Source: Siderastrea siderea
Taxonomy: Eukaryota; Cnidaria; Anthozoa; Scleractinia; Rhizangiidae
Direction: 5' to 3'
Length of the DNA stretch: 64,000 nt
NCBI GenBank assembly: GCA_964030785.1
Contig: OZ034971.1
Coordinates: 44,192,304 to 44,256,303 of the forward strand
Every line of letters starts with the position of its first letter. Position 1 is the stretch's first letter. Both the position numbers and the translations under genes were made by a program. This document shows positions 10,944-23,258 of this stretch, piece by piece. Under the pieces are notes generated by a model that was not told where the DNA came from, did not search any database, and saw nothing but the letters and a program-made list of their open reading frames with translations.

Positions 10944-12505
10944 ACACTGGACTACAAGAAAATAGAACTACATCAACTACACTGGACTACAAGAAAAAAG
11001 AACTACATCAACTACAAGAACCACATCAACTACACGGAATTACAGGAAAATAGAACTACATCAAATACGCTGGACTACAAGAAACAAGAATTACATCAAC
11101 TACACTGGACCACAAGAAAATAGAACTACATCAACTACACTGGACTACAAGAGAAAAGAACTACATCAACTACACTGAACTACAAGAAAATAGAACTACA
11201 TCAAATACACTGGACTACAAGAAACAATAACTGCATCAGCTACACTGGACTACAAGAAAATAGAACTACATCAATTACACTGGACTACAAGAAACAATAA
11301 CTGCATCAACTACACTGGACTACAAGAAAATAGAACTACATCAATTACACTGGACTACAAGAAACAATAACTGCATCAACTACACTGGACTGCAAGAAGA
11401 ACAATAACTAGGTGATTTACAATATAAACCATATGAACTACATGAACGACATATACAAGAACTACATGACCCATATGAACTACGTGAACTACGTAAACCA
11501 CACAAAGTACAAGATCATGAACTACGTGAACTACAAAAGCTACATGAACTACAACTGACCTGGATGAACTACAGAAGCTACATGAACTACAAGACCTGCA
11601 AGAACTACATTAACTACACACGAACTACGTACATGACTACAAGAACTACATTAACTACACATGAGCTACGTACATGACTACAAGAACTACATGAACTAAA
11701 TTTCGAACTTAACGTGAACTATTGAAGATCTACAAAAACTACATGAACTACAAGAACTACATGAACTACATGAATTATAAGAACTTCATGAACTACAAAA
11801 ACTGTATGAACTACAAGAATTGCATGACCTAAATGAGCTCGATGAACTACAAGAACTACGTGAACTACATGAACTGTACAAACTACGGGAACTACGTGAA
11901 CTAGGAGAACTACAAGAGCTACTTGAACAACATGCTACTTAAAACCAAATGAACAAAAATAACTACAAAAAATATAGGAACTACGAGAGCAACATGAACC
12001 ACGAGAACTACATGAATTACTTGAACTATAAGAACTACAAGACTTGCATGATCTACGTCTAGAACTTAACATGAACCTGCATTAGAACTAGATGAACAAC
12101 ATGAAATAAAGAAGCTAAGTAAAAGAACTACAGGAATTACTTGAACTACAAGAGTGAGCTGCATGAACTACAAGACCTGCATGAAATACATTTACTACAT
12201 TTCAAGAACTTCATGACCTAAAGAACTACAAGATCTACATGAATTACTTGAACTACAAGAACTGCATAAACTACACGAACTAAAAGAACTACCTGAACTA
12301 ATTGAACTACATGAACTGTACGAACTACAAGAACTACATGAGCTACAATATGAATTACAAGAACTCAAGAACTACAAGAACTACATGAGCTACAAGAACT
12401 ACAGAACTACAAGAACACATGAACTATAATATGAACTACATAAACTACATGAAGCACATGAACTACATAAACTACATGAACTACGTGAACTACATGTCTT
12501 ATTGA
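10944..12505. repeat. ACTACAAGAACTACATGAACT minisatellite, right part
   Basis: Continuation of the array left of the DIRS element. To about 11400 the units are longer and more regular (ACTACATCAACTACACTGG type, roughly 50-70 bp higher-order period). Beyond that they decay into irregular AACTACATG/AACTACAAG phrases. Two units at 11271 and 11341 contain the uninterrupted insertion-site sequence ACATCAATTACACTGG. No gene; reverse-strand ORFs translate to Val-His-Tyr repeats. Confidence 0.85.
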
Positions 12506-12743
12506 GCTACAAGAACAAAATCTGCTACGTGGCTGCTTAAAGTACCCCCAAACCTTCCCGCCAGTTAACTCGTACAACCCCAAAGCAGGACGAAGATGAT
12601 GATTCTGACCTGCGCGGAATGGCGGGACGGGACACAATTAACAGCGGGAAGCGGGATTAAGAAGGATAATTGGATACTCTACTTAAGTGATATTGGGTTT
12701 AGAATATTTACGCGTCTTTAAAGTGGTTTCCACTCGCACTCCT

Positions 12744-12847
12744 CTAAACACTAACAGTTTTGTCTCCAAATAAGGAGAGTATAATGACCAAGACAACAGC
12801 AATCGTGAAGGGCATAATCCATTCCCCTGTGTGACGCCCTGGCGAGT
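12744..12847 (-). CDS. Last exon of Ig receptor: transmembrane segment and stop
   Basis: Bounded upstream by a good acceptor (TTATTGCTTCTAG) and entered in phase 1, like the other three exons of this gene. It encodes a short stalk ending HTGEW, then a hydrophobic run (IMPFTIAVVLVIILSLF) of transmembrane length, then GDKTVSV and TAG. The predicted product is a type I membrane protein with a cytoplasmic tail of only seven or so residues, too short for a signalling motif. Joining to the exon at 13657-13740 keeps frame. Exon length is 104 nt, exactly 2 + 34 codons. The call rests on phase and composition, not on homology. Confidence 0.6.
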
Positions 12848-13656
12848 CTAGAAGCAATAATAAAATTGTACTATGTGAATTTGAAGGAATGCGAAAACAC
12901 AAGTTGCCAAGAGTACGAAATGTAACTCTTTTATCGATCCTCATGCACTTTCAACAAGTTTGGGCCTGCAAAGCGCCTACATCTCTGTTACAGAGAGAGA
13001 TGATCTAAAATCTTGCTCCTCTTTGATCGCTAACTAACGTGCTACTTCGTCGACTTCTTTCAAAAGCCTTTAATTAGACCATCTTAACTCGCCTTTTATC
13101 TGTTTGCGGTTAGTTACCCAATTGGATAAATTATGTAACGCGTGTGAGTAATAAAATTTAATTGAAAAGCTGTTTATAGAAAACAGGCGGTGTCATATCT
13201 AGAGGTGGTGTTACAGTAGTGGGCAACGTTTCTTGCAACTTGCCTCACCACAAAATTGCAATACCGTTTTCAAAAAAATATCTAATCAGCATCGGTCGGG
13301 GGTGCGGAAGGAAGCGGCATCGGCTAATATACCTGAATAAAAAAAATGACTCGATATTCCCAAACTTTCCTTGGCGAAAAACATAATATGCTGTACACCA
13401 GTATTTTTAAAGTTCTTTCGTCTGAACAAATTACATACCTAACACCTGTACTTCCTTGTAAAAATAAGTGCATAACCAATATTAAAACCCTCTGTATTTC
13501 GTATACCGAAGACCCCCGGCTGACCCTACCTAGCGTAACATAGCTGGCGATTCTGACGCACAAACTTGTGAAAAAAAAGTAGAACGGGGCAGTTTACCGG
13601 GTGTAGAAACACTCTCGTATATTTTACCTTGAGGTATTCAGCTTTCTAAAACTTAC

Positions 13657-13740
13657 TTCCAGTTGAGCCGTGGAGGGTTAGTGCTGGCTGTGATTTTGCT
13701 TTGGTGTGAAGGGTACTTTCTGTTGTGCTTTCTGTTTCTT
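13657..13740 (-). CDS. Ser/Thr-rich stalk exon of Ig receptor
   Basis: An 84-nt symmetric phase-1 exon between TTTTTTTTCTTGAAAG and GTAAGT. Translated in phase it gives a low-complexity Thr/Ser/Glu stretch (ETESTTESTLHT...) of 27 residues, typical of an extended, possibly O-glycosylated stalk between Ig domains and membrane. A longer reverse-strand ORF covers this place in a different frame and is not the coding frame. Confidence 0.55.
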
Positions 13741-14463
13741 CTTTCAAGAAAAAAAATAATGGTTAAAATGTTGAAGGAGAAGCAACACTTATCTGTTAAC
13801 CCATCGATGACTAACTTGAACGGACGAGCCAAGCAATGAATGTTAGCACATTCAAGTCCTGGGTTTGCACATTCAAGTTTGTGGCTCCGAGTCTTGGAAA
13901 CTGAACAGGTGGCAAACGTAATTAACAAAATGAGGAATGGAAAAATGTCCCATTTATGAGGGGGAGGAGTAACATTCATATTTGCTTCATGGTACAGAAA
14001 GCGCCGGCCGTGTGGTGGCCTGAAGGCAACCTTACTGTCGTTTTTCTTTCTTCATGCACACTTTGTGACCTGTGTGGCTCTTTTTAGCTGGAAAAGTGGT
14101 CGGCATTTACTTTAGTTTTTAGAATAATACGGGGCCCCTGTATGTTACTTTGCTACGGTAAGCTTACGGTATAATGTCACAAGGGGACAACGCCGTCAGT
14201 TTAAAATTTATGGAGGAGGTTTGAAAGGTGTGTATTATCGCGTAATGTCACGAAGCCTCCCGGAGACAATTAAGCTCAACTAAACACGAATTTACCTCGG
14301 ACGTTGTGTGGACATTGCGACTCTAGTCGTGGAAATCTGGCAATTTTCAAGGTGTCCGTTGTGGTAGTTACTAAAATAGTAACGACATGCGGTACCCTCA
14401 AAAATTTCCAATTACGCAGTTTGTGTGAGCACTCTTTCAGTTAACAAAAACATTACTTTGTAC

Positions 14464-14802
14464 CTGGCTGAGAGGCAGTGAGCAGCTCAATAGCGCCTCT
14501 TGCAATTAAACTGGGAAAGGTGCATTTCATCTGGCAAAAGTACTTGCCAAAATCTTCTTCTGTCACATTGGCGATCATTAGCATAAACTCAGCTTGCAGT
14601 GACCTGTGCTTGCACTCGTGCTTTTTTTGTTCCTTTATAACATACTTTGTGTTGTTTTGCAGAGTGCGGTTTCCATGGTGCCATGTTAATGCAAGACCAA
14701 ACAAACAGCCGTTCCACGACAATGCTGAGCATTGTAGACTTGTGTTGGAGAATTGTTTGGTGGTAACATTTCTCCTTGTTGCTGTTATGTGGCCCCGTTG
14801 TC
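14464..14802 (-). CDS. Ig-domain exon 2 of a membrane receptor
   Basis: A 339-nt symmetric phase-1 exon from TTCTACACAG to a GTACAA donor. It encodes one Ig fold. The B-strand Cys is in SLQCSAL, the core Trp in ALTWHHGN, a hydrophobic E-strand in EFMLMIANVTEEDFG, and the F-strand Cys in KYFCQM. Two or three N-x-T/S sequons are present. Residues after FCQM form the G strand (RGAIELLTAS). It lies downstream of the Ig exon at 16139-16429 in the same orientation and phase. A damaged second copy of this exon and its 3' flank is at 55608-55948. The family (V/I-set receptor) is clear; the specific gene is not. Confidence 0.75.
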
Positions 14803-16138
14803 CTGTGTAGAACATAAAGTCAACTCTTGTTGTAAAGTTTGCAATGAAACCTATATAATATAAAGTAGAAGCTGCGTGCGCTCTGATTGGCTAAGAAACA
14901 TCCTTATCAGAGTTACAGATATAGCTCAAATTGACGGCTTTGTCAGCGAATAACGGCGGCGATTGAAAGCAAACTTAGGTGACAAACTTCCGAAGCAATC
15001 CAGGTTGGCATCCAGTTACATCTGCAACATAGACCGCTTTAAACTCGAGGTTTACGACGGGAATGAAGCCATCCACGAATTTTCCTTCACCGGTCCGGTT
15101 TAAGAGGTAAAAACTAAGCTTACAACATTCAGACATATTTTCAGCGACTAATAGCTGAACTCGACAGCCCAACTTGTCTTTTAAATCCTTCCAAAAAAAA
15201 CTTAAGGATCACAATTGAAAAAAGCGAAATTAATCCGCATTTTTGTAAAAATTTGAAGTTGTAGTTTATTGCTAGTTCTTGCGTTCTCGTATTTGTGTAT
15301 GTATTGACTATCCTTGTAAGCAGTCGTCAATATTTTCCCTTTGAGCGTTTGCAGCTCAAGTCTTGGCTTTCATGCTACATTATTCTACCCCAAATACAAG
15401 ATGGTGTTGCTATGTCCTCTAAAAAATAACGGACTTTCGCAGGCGCATATCATATGCTTCTGACTTTAATTTCGATGTCTACTAGACCTGCTGAACGCAT
15501 TTGCGGTCCGCTTGTGTGTCCATTGGCAGTTTTTCTAGATCTCAAGCGTGTATTATTTTCTTAGAGAATATAGAACGCTATCTTCCATTTGGTAAATACT
15601 GAAAGCATAACAAACATGGGTATCTTTAGAATTGTCTTCGACGTATGTTCTGCGAAACGAAACTAAAACAGTAATTGATGAATTACCTTAATTCTGTGAA
15701 TAAGAATATGTAAAGATATGAATATATAAGATTGTAGATGTGAAAAAAGAAAAGAAAAGAAAAGAAAACACCAAGTGATGAGCATTCCAATTGTTTTAGT
15801 AGACGAACAAATGTTTTTGAGCGAAAGCAACGACATTTAGGTCGTATTTACGCAAAGAAATCTTTCTACTTCTCAAGTCCATAGCCCGCGCAATCCTAAC
15901 CCTTTTTACGTCAGCGAATGAAAAACGACTATACAGCCCACCTCAGCCCAGGCAATCATGCAGCTTATTACAGTACACAGAACGCACATGGTAAATGTAC
16001 ACTAAAATTTCATTATGGCGGGCCGTTTCATAGCACTCGAGAAATGTAGAAACAACCTCCTCCTCCACTACGTTTTTCTTTCACCCGTGGTGTTTTGTTG
16101 CAACGTGATACTTGGTCGGTACCCGGGTCAGTACTCAC
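14803..16138. other. Intron between the two Ig exons
   Basis: About 1.3 kb. Contains an A/AG-rich run near 15745-15770. A reverse-strand ORF at 14975-15172 (VNLEFKAVYVADVTG..) has no splice support in phase 1 and I leave it uncalled. Otherwise nothing recognisable. Confidence 0.5.
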
Positions 16139-16429
16139 CACAATAAACAAGGACTTCTATTTCGTATTTTGAGCAAAGACTGTCTGCTGTGCAGCTTTTG
16201 TAAAACCCTTCGTGCTCCAGGCGTACGGTGGAAAAATGAAGTGTGCTGCGAAATGTGTCATCATTTAACTGATCTTCTTTGTGATAAAGGCCTTGAGTTC
16301 CATTGACGATTAGTTTATCATCTTTATACCAGTAGACTGCACCAGCAGGGGCTGTAAAATCACACTTAATTTTTTCGGTTTCTCCCTCTGTGAAATGAAG
16401 GGGTCCCACGTTGCACTGTTGTGAGGCAA
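16139..16429 (-). CDS. Ig-domain exon 1 of a membrane receptor
   Basis: A 291-nt symmetric phase-1 exon between a CGCCCCACAG acceptor and a GTGAGT donor. It encodes an I-set-like Ig domain: GETEKIKCDF (B-strand Cys), AVYWYKDDKL (core Trp), TLHFSTVRLEHEGFYKSC (E/F strands with the second Cys), then a G strand KYEIEVLVYC. With the exons at 14464, 13657 and 12744 the product reads Ig-Ig-stalk-TM. Signal-peptide and any further 5' exons must lie beyond 16430 on the minus strand; I could not find them, and that area is repeat-rich. Confidence 0.75.
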
Positions 16430-18838
16430 CTGTGGGGCGAAATAAAAGAAAATCTTTGGCTGAGACAAAGATAGATGACTGTCACTCATTATACAATCTG
16501 GTGACATTAAAAAGCGTGATTCTTTTTGCCGGCTCAACGTGTAGCATAACCGGTCTACATAGGGACCGTGTACGTAGATAAGCTCTAATTAGAATTAAAT
16601 TCAACCAGAACACAATAAGACGCATATTAGATCGAGACAAGAGATCGAAATAGGGCTAGCTACTGTATAGACTGCAAATGTCACAGGGTGGTTGGTTCTT
16701 TGACTAAGAGGACCCTTTCAAAACCAATCTAAGTGGTTGACCTGTCCTGGAACCAAACTACTAGGTCCAAAGTGCTCCAGGATTTAATGAATGAATCGTT
16801 TTTTTTTTGGTTTTCTCCGCGTGACATCCCCTGTTTTGAGTTTTGGACTTTTGGACTTTGAAGGGACGCCTGACACACCACTCGGTTCCAGGCACACGCT
16901 CCCGCTCTGTATCTAAGTCCGCCATTAAATCTGTTATTGCCTGACATTTTGGTCTTGTTGCTATATTAAATTTTGAATTGAGAGCTCCCCCTATTTGGGC
17001 ATGCCAGAGTGACGTCATTTCCTGTTTTCACTTCCGGTATGACGTCGTGGTCACGTGGTTCACCTTTTAGCCAATCAGAACCTGACATCCAAGCGAGGCT
17101 AGCTTGTGACGGCATTTTGGGAAAGTGAACAAATGGGAAACTGAACAAATGGGAAAAATGAAAATACGGGCAAATGAACAAATGGGAAAAGTGGGGTATA
17201 CGGGCCGACAATACTACTCAGTAGTTAAGTTCGAATTTTCTTCTAACGTGAAACAAATTCGCTGAAGTCTCGTCGCTTAAGTATATGGTACGCTTTGCTT
17301 ACATTTCCTTAGGTAACTTAACGTATGAGACAAATATTGGTGTTTGTTTCAAAAACTCCCTAATGGCTCTCCCTTGGCTCTCCTCTTAAGAGATGGGTGG
17401 TTTCACCCGTGCTACGGATAACATTTTCCTTTTCAGTGTTCAAACAAAGTCGCATATGTCGGTACCATTTTGGTGCCGATGGCAGTTCCTAATGTTCGGA
17501 GGTAGTGCTTTTCATTCAAACTTACAATTGTGGTTCTGTGGTTCTGCGCCAGATCAACTACTACATCCGTCAGTATTGATGTTCTCTTCTATTCAGCGCT
17601 TCCCTCATGGTTCAAGTCCCTCAAAATAGGGTTTATGTGTATACAGTCCTACCACATCAATGGTTACCAATATGGCGGCCCCGAAAATATATACATGCCA
17701 ATTTTATGGGTTCTTTACCATTTACAGGGGAAACTGGTTGGTCTACGGTTTGTGCAAATGGTAAGCAAAACCTCCCGAATGGGAAATTCCGTTCGAGATT
17801 AGCACGTATCATTTGTGCAATTCATTCTAAATTACAGAAAGTCTGGACGTAGTTTGACTATTGGCGCAGGACCTGGAACTGGTAGAGATCAACAAGTAAA
17901 TATAAATGGAACACAATTTTCCGTTTGGATATTCCGGTTGGGAATTTTGGATAACCTCTTAAGATGTTCCGTTCATTTTGGAAATTTTCCGGTCAGGCAA
18001 ACTCAAATGCAGCCAGCCAGATCACAGATCTATCCGGTTGTTCATGTCTTTAGCGAAACTCTCGTGTAACACAGGTCTCCCAATCTTTCAACTGGCGCAT
18101 AACCTTCTCAATATATCTGGACTTGACGTCCTTGACCGCTCTTTAGAAAGAGGCCAAGCCCACTAAAATGCAACATTAAGTGCAAGAAAAACTCAAAACT
18201 GTGGAGCTTATTTGTGCTTCTGTAACTTCCGTTGGAGTCTTCATTTAATAAGCAGATGTTCTCGTCATTGTTATATTCAGAGCAAGTTTTAAAAACTAAA
18301 CGCAAGGAAAAACTCATAACCAGCAAATGTGTATGGGTTATAGCAGTTTATAGGAGCACTAACTAGCAAGATAACTACAACATATATACAAAAAGAGAAC
18401 TTTGATTGTGAGGTAATAAACTTAGAGTTGACAAATTTTCACACTCTCCGAGTTAACAGTCATATCATTCCTAGAACACATTGTCCAGCTTTTCAAGTTA
18501 GTATATGCCAAAAGTGAGACAAACGTACTGAAAAGGAGTTTTGACAGCTGTCTTACAGCCGCCGAATATAGTGTAGGTGCTGCGAACAAAAATTTTTGGA
18601 AATCAGTGAAAGTATTTCTGGGGATGCACTTTCCAATCCCTGAAACCTGTTTCGTTTGTTTGGGTATCCCAAGTTCTGTCCTAATATACCATCTCAAGAG
18701 GTACTCTAGCATGATATTTGTTTAAAAGATATTGTGAGCTGTTTCTCCGTAGTCGTCTTAAGCCTGGTTTTTGCCAGTTTTGCCTTTGTACCAGAAAAAC
18801 AGGAAAAATGCCCCTTGCCAAGTGATCATTGTACTGAA
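16430..18838. other. Non-coding, upstream of the Ig exons
   Basis: No exon with proper borders was found for the missing 5' end of the Ig gene. The 17100-17200 stretch repeats a phrase like GAACAAATGGGAAA several times. Many short overlapping ORFs at 17393-18166 are on both strands and look random. Confidence 0.45.
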
Positions 18839-19310
18839 ACACAGAAAAAGTGAGAGTGTTATGGTAACACCGAAAAAGTGTAAATTTTTGCAGCTGTGTG
18901 AACACCAATTAAGTGTAAAAGTAACGCCAATTGTTAGTGTAAACCACTAACAATTCTGATTTGGATTGGGTAAAAAAACATCAACACAGTGTTATGTAGA
19001 CGCGGAATTCGGGTACGTTTACACCAAAAAGGTGTACTTGTGACACCCAAATGGTGTAAAACAACTTGCAGCTGTGTGCACACCAAAACAAGGTTAATTT
19101 ACACCAGAGATAATTTTACACTAAAATTGTGTACTTGTGACACCCACATGGTGTAAAACAAATTGCAGCTGTGTGCACACCGAAACAAGGTTAATTTACA
19201 TTAGAGATAATTTTACACTAAAACTGTGTAAAATAACACTTCCAACTTTGTTGAATAACACCCTCCACGTGTTATCTTAACACTGTTCTAGTGTACTTCA
19301 ACACTAAAAT
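18839..19310. repeat. Duplicated ~98-bp unit rich in ACACC/GGTGT
   Basis: Two direct copies of a unit beginning GTGTACTTGTGACACCCA lie at about 19032-19128 and 19130-19226, with a few substitutions. The region is dense in short inverted pairs (ACACC..GGTGT). Similar ACACC/GTGTAA phrasing recurs at 26355-26490, perhaps a relative of the same repeat family. Confidence 0.6.
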
Positions 19311-20126
19311 AAAAGATGCATGTGGGCTACTTAAACATTGTAATCATTGCTGCTGAAGGAGACAGACATCAGTAGTTTCCAAATTTATTTCACAGTGAAT
19401 ATTTATTTGGTATACTATACCTTAAAACAAAATGCGTCCAAAAATACGATTTTTTGCCAAAAAAAATACGTCTACATGTAGAAAAATAAACCTTTCAGTG
19501 CAACCGTGGAAACTCACTATAAATTACAAAGATGCCCTCTAATGCCTTAGAATTCAATAAAATAGTGACACTGAGTAAGATAGTTATAAAAAATAAGAAA
19601 GCTACAAAGATTCCAGTCCAAACAGTGCATTAACTTCTGTTTGCTTCACTTTTGTTAACACCTAAGTTGATGTGCCAAAATAATGAAAACCAAACCCATA
19701 CAAAAATAAAAGGCCTTTCAAAAGGTATTTTGATTTAGAGTACTTTTCTAGTTGTTATAGAAAAATGAAGTCAATAAATGCAGATTGAGTGAGTGATTTT
19801 GATGATAAACCACACCCAGTTCAGAAACCACCTGCATCTGATTCATCAATCCACTGAAAAAAAAAAAGATAAAAATTAGTAATGCTATATTAATTACCCA
19901 CTTGTACACACCATGATTATGCAATACTGAATGTCACTTATTCAAGTTTATTTCTTTTTGTGCCAAGATCTGGAAACAAACTTATTTTGGTCAGCTATAT
20001 ACAAAATTTAAAAAATACCACTACAGCTCTAAAAGAAAACAGCCCTCGACAGTAACACTTATTGTTCAGTTAGATGGAATACTCTGTCAGACAGTTGTAC
20101 ATACATGTACTGTATTGCTCAGTCTG
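19311..20126. other. Non-coding stretch
   Basis: AT-rich, no supported ORF, no repeat structure that I could see. Confidence 0.5.
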
Positions 20127-20130
20127 TTAA

Positions 20131-20334
20131 CTCTTTAAGCCCTAACAGTGACAGAAATGAAATTTCTCCTTAAATGATCACAGCTTGTTAAAACATTCAA
20201 GTTGTGAGAATGAAGAAGACAATCACCAAGGATGAGATGTATTGATATTATGACAAATTCTCCTTACTAGTTCCATAAGAAATGTATGGTGAACAGTGAA
20301 GAGAATATGCATTTCTATATCAGGGCTTAAAGGG
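20131..20334. mobile_element. TTAA-flanked MITE
   Basis: Ends CTCTTTAAGCCCTAACAG and the complementary CAGGGCTTAAAGGG are bordered by TTAA at 20127-20130 and 20335-20338, as in piggyBac-type MITEs. 204 bp, non-coding. It abuts the foldback element at about 20346. Confidence 0.65.
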
Positions 20335-20345
20335 TTAAGTGTTTA

Positions 20346-20766
20346 AGACGAAATCCATTAGGAAACTGAGTAATTTTAATTTTCAGTGGACAAAAATCTT
20401 GTAGCAGAATAATTTAAAGCATGTCGCATTCTTTTTCACATTTTTTGAGAGCTATGGATGTAATTTGTTATCTGTAATAACCCCAAAGAAAATTTCTTAT
20501 GGGAGCCCGAGAAAATAAATTGCAAATTTCACAAAATGAAATCTTACGCATAAAAATTTATCTATTTTACCTGTGTTTACACAATTCCTGTGAAATTTTA
20601 ATTTTAATTTCACGGGCTCCCATAAGAAATTGTCTTTGGTGTTATTACAGATAACTAATTACGTCTATAGCTCTTGAAATGTACAAAAAAGAATGTGATA
20701 TACTTTAAATTATTCTGGTACAAGATTTTTGTCCACTGATTACTCGATTTCCTGATGGATTCCATC
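20346..20766. mobile_element. Foldback element with ~190-bp arms
   Basis: The left arm runs from about 20346 to 20530 and the right arm from about 20585 to 20766. Shared blocks in opposite orientation include AAATCCAT..AGGAAA, CAGTGGACAAAAATCTTGTA, AGAATAATTTAAAG and TTTCTTATGGGAGCCCG. Arms are about 85-90% complementary by eye. No ORF. Confidence 0.7.
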
Positions 20767-20789
20767 TTAATACTTGGTCAGTATTGTAT

Positions 20790-21475
20790 ACCACTCAGTC
20801 AATTGAGCAAACCACTCAATCAGTTCACTCAGTTGTTTATACCACTAGATCAGTTATGTGGATCACTCAGTATTAGTTCAGTAATATTACGTACAGTCTT
20901 TATACCACTTGGAAGAGCAGGGCGGACCACCAGTTTGACACTCAGTCAGTTGTGACTACATGTACCTGTCTTGTCTACTAAGTCAGTTATGTGCACCACT
21001 AAGAACACATAACTTTTACAACTGCGTTTCACTCAGTCATTTATCACCCTGTGAGTTGTGTGCACCACTTGCTAACTTGTGAGTACCACCCAGTTACTTT
21101 ATCAGTAGCAGCTACCACTCAGTCAGTTGTGTACACCACGTCACTGAGTCAGTTGTACCACCCAGTTACTTGATTAGTAGCAGCTACCACTCAGTCAGTT
21201 GTGTACACCACTGGGTCAGTTGTATCATTCAGGTCAGTTGTCAGTTGAAATGTGTGGATAACTCCACACAACTCGCCTAGTGATACAACTGACTTAACAG
21301 CTGGAGTGAAAAAGACAACTGGCACAGGGGTACACAAAACCGACCGAGCAGTCTCTACAATTGACCAGTTGGTAAAAACAGCTGAGTGAAACGTATATTC
21401 AATTCAGTGAGTGACAACATGGCTTACTGAGTGGTATGCTGGACAGTTGTGTGTATCACTCAGTCAGTTTTGGAC
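20790..21475. repeat. Degenerate CACTCAGTCAGTTGTGTACC repeat
   Basis: The phrase CACTCAGTCAGTTGTGTACAC and variants recur irregularly every 30-70 bases, mainly on the plus strand. It is on the opposite strand in the middle (CAACTGACTTAACAG..). Short ORFs inside are repeat translations. Confidence 0.65.
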
Positions 21476-21934
21476 CACAATTTTCTTAGCTTGAAAGTGC
21501 CTGAATTTTTGCATGTGCAGGGCTTCAATGAATTCAGAGAACATACTCTGTTTTTGTCCTGCCGGTTTACACTTAGTTTTCCAGAAAAGGCCAAAAAATG
21601 AGGCCCCATCTTCTGTTTTCTTTTGATAAAAACCTAAACAAAAGAAAGCAATTAAATCCTTTGTTTCATGATACAAAGAACGAAATCAACAGAGCGACCA
21701 ATGCTTTGTTAGATGTGTTTGGTCACTTGTGTATATTATTCAGTAAGTTGGATGTATCACTCAGTCTGTTCCTGTTTACAACTGTACATGTAGGCAATGA
21801 GGGCCAGGACTCTACTACAGTACAATCTGACCCTCTGCTACTTTGATGGAAAAAAAAATGGCAATGCTATTCTACTGTCTTTTCCCTACTTGCAAGATTT
21901 GTGAGTTAATTTTGTCTGTCCTGTTTTAGCAAAT

Positions 21935-22206
21935 TCTGATAAATAATCACTATCTTTGAAGAAGCACAGTCCAAGTAATGAGCAGGTAGTAGTCACTCAA
22001 CATTGGAGTTAGTTAAAGGTGGAAAACCACTTTACACCACTGTGCAAGGCACACTGTGTCCTTCAGAGGGTGACATTAAATTCAAAATGAAAAGAGAAGG
22101 TAAAATATTTGTCGACTGATTTTTCTATTTTCATTATTTTTGTTCTGCTCTGACAAATTCTGATAAATAATCACCATCTTTGAAGGAGCACAGTCCAAGT
22201 AATGAC
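21935..22206. repeat. ~220-bp minisatellite, first part
   Basis: A unit recognised by CATCTTTGAAGGAGCACAGT followed by CCAAGTAATGAGC starts near 21940 and again near 22158. The array is interrupted at 22207 and resumes at 23259. Confidence 0.7.
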
Positions 22207-23258
22207 CAGAGTTCGTGCTGGTTTGTGGATATAAAATTCAAGGAGTATTCAAGGAGTATTCAAGCACCAAAAACTGAGTTTTCAAGGAGTGTTCATGGCA
22301 AGTTTACTTTGTCTTGCATTATCTTTTGATATGTTTTCATTGGTCAATAGCAACTTTAAAACAAATGCAACATCAATATCAAGTCTGTAATAATTCATAA
22401 ACAGGGATGCATAACAAGTTCATAGTTCTTACGGGACCAAAAGGCTTGTATATGGTGAAGAAAACCAAACACATAATCCAATAAAGCAACACTACATGTA
22501 TACCAAACAATAATCTCAACAATAATCTTAACAACAATATAGTCTGAAAGCAATGTTTGTGTTTTTGACTGAAAGTTGATGGCAGACACATACTGACAAC
22601 ATCACTGAGGTACAACAAGCTTTTGGAAAGGATAAAATTGTCATAATTCTGGCCCGAAATCTTTAAAACTCCTGAACACACAGAATGGCAGTAAAACATG
22701 ATTTTAGTGTCTCTATCTGATCATGAAAATCATCTGCAATAGGAACTGGTTTTGCAGAATCCATAACGCATGTTTGGTGTTTTGCTCCTTCCATATGAAA
22801 CTTCAAAGCTGCTTGGCCTATACTCGCCTATTTAAACTTTCGGCAGCACAGCCTACAATAGGCAGCACGTTTATCATCTTTGACACCTTGTAACCAATCT
22901 TGTTACACAACGTCTACAAGCTCAATCAGAATTGAAAACACGTTCACCTCCACCAGGCATTTCAATTCATGTTTAGATGAGCTTTCGTCCGCTCACCCTA
23001 ACTACGCATACAAGACGTACAAGATGGCTTCCACCTGATCACATAGTTAAGAAACTGATCCCAGAATACAATGCACACAACACAGAATTCCACCCAGCAT
23101 GTAACAGCACAGGCTGAGACGCATATTTTCGAAAATTCTGTCTCCGATTTTAAAATCTGCGCTCAATGTTTATATAATCTGCACTTTTCAAGTGCCCTTG
23201 AAATCTAAAATTAAATTCCAGGGCTTTTCAAGGACTTCAAGGAGTAGCATGATCCCTG
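22207..23258. mobile_element. Non-autonomous DNA element inside the minisatellite
   Basis: The insertion starts CAGAGTTCGTGCTGG and ends with the near complement (CAGGGATCATGCT read outward). It splits the repeat unit at AATGAC|..|AATGAG, which in neighbouring units is a single AATGAG. Ends of CAGRG type recall hAT elements, but an 8-bp duplication is not evident, so the superfamily is open. The interior repeats ATTCAAGGAGT. No convincing ORF; a reverse ORF at 22379-22699 is hydrophobic and unsupported. Confidence 0.55.

Noticed and set aside
12407..12637. ORF translating to Val-His-Val-Tyr repeats
   Set aside because: Reverse reading of the AACTAC minisatellite.
13653..13979. 108-codon ORF with a hydrophobic start
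   Set aside because: The splice-bounded, phase-consistent reading of this place is another frame giving the Ser/Thr stalk; the longer ORF crosses the intron.
14478..14810. Plus-strand ORF over the Ig exon
   Set aside because: Opposite strand of a clear Ig domain; no domain of its own.
14975..15172. Possible extra exon of the Ig gene
   Set aside because: It ends in a stop before the next Ig exon and lacks phase-1 borders; adjacent sequence looks like an old repeat.
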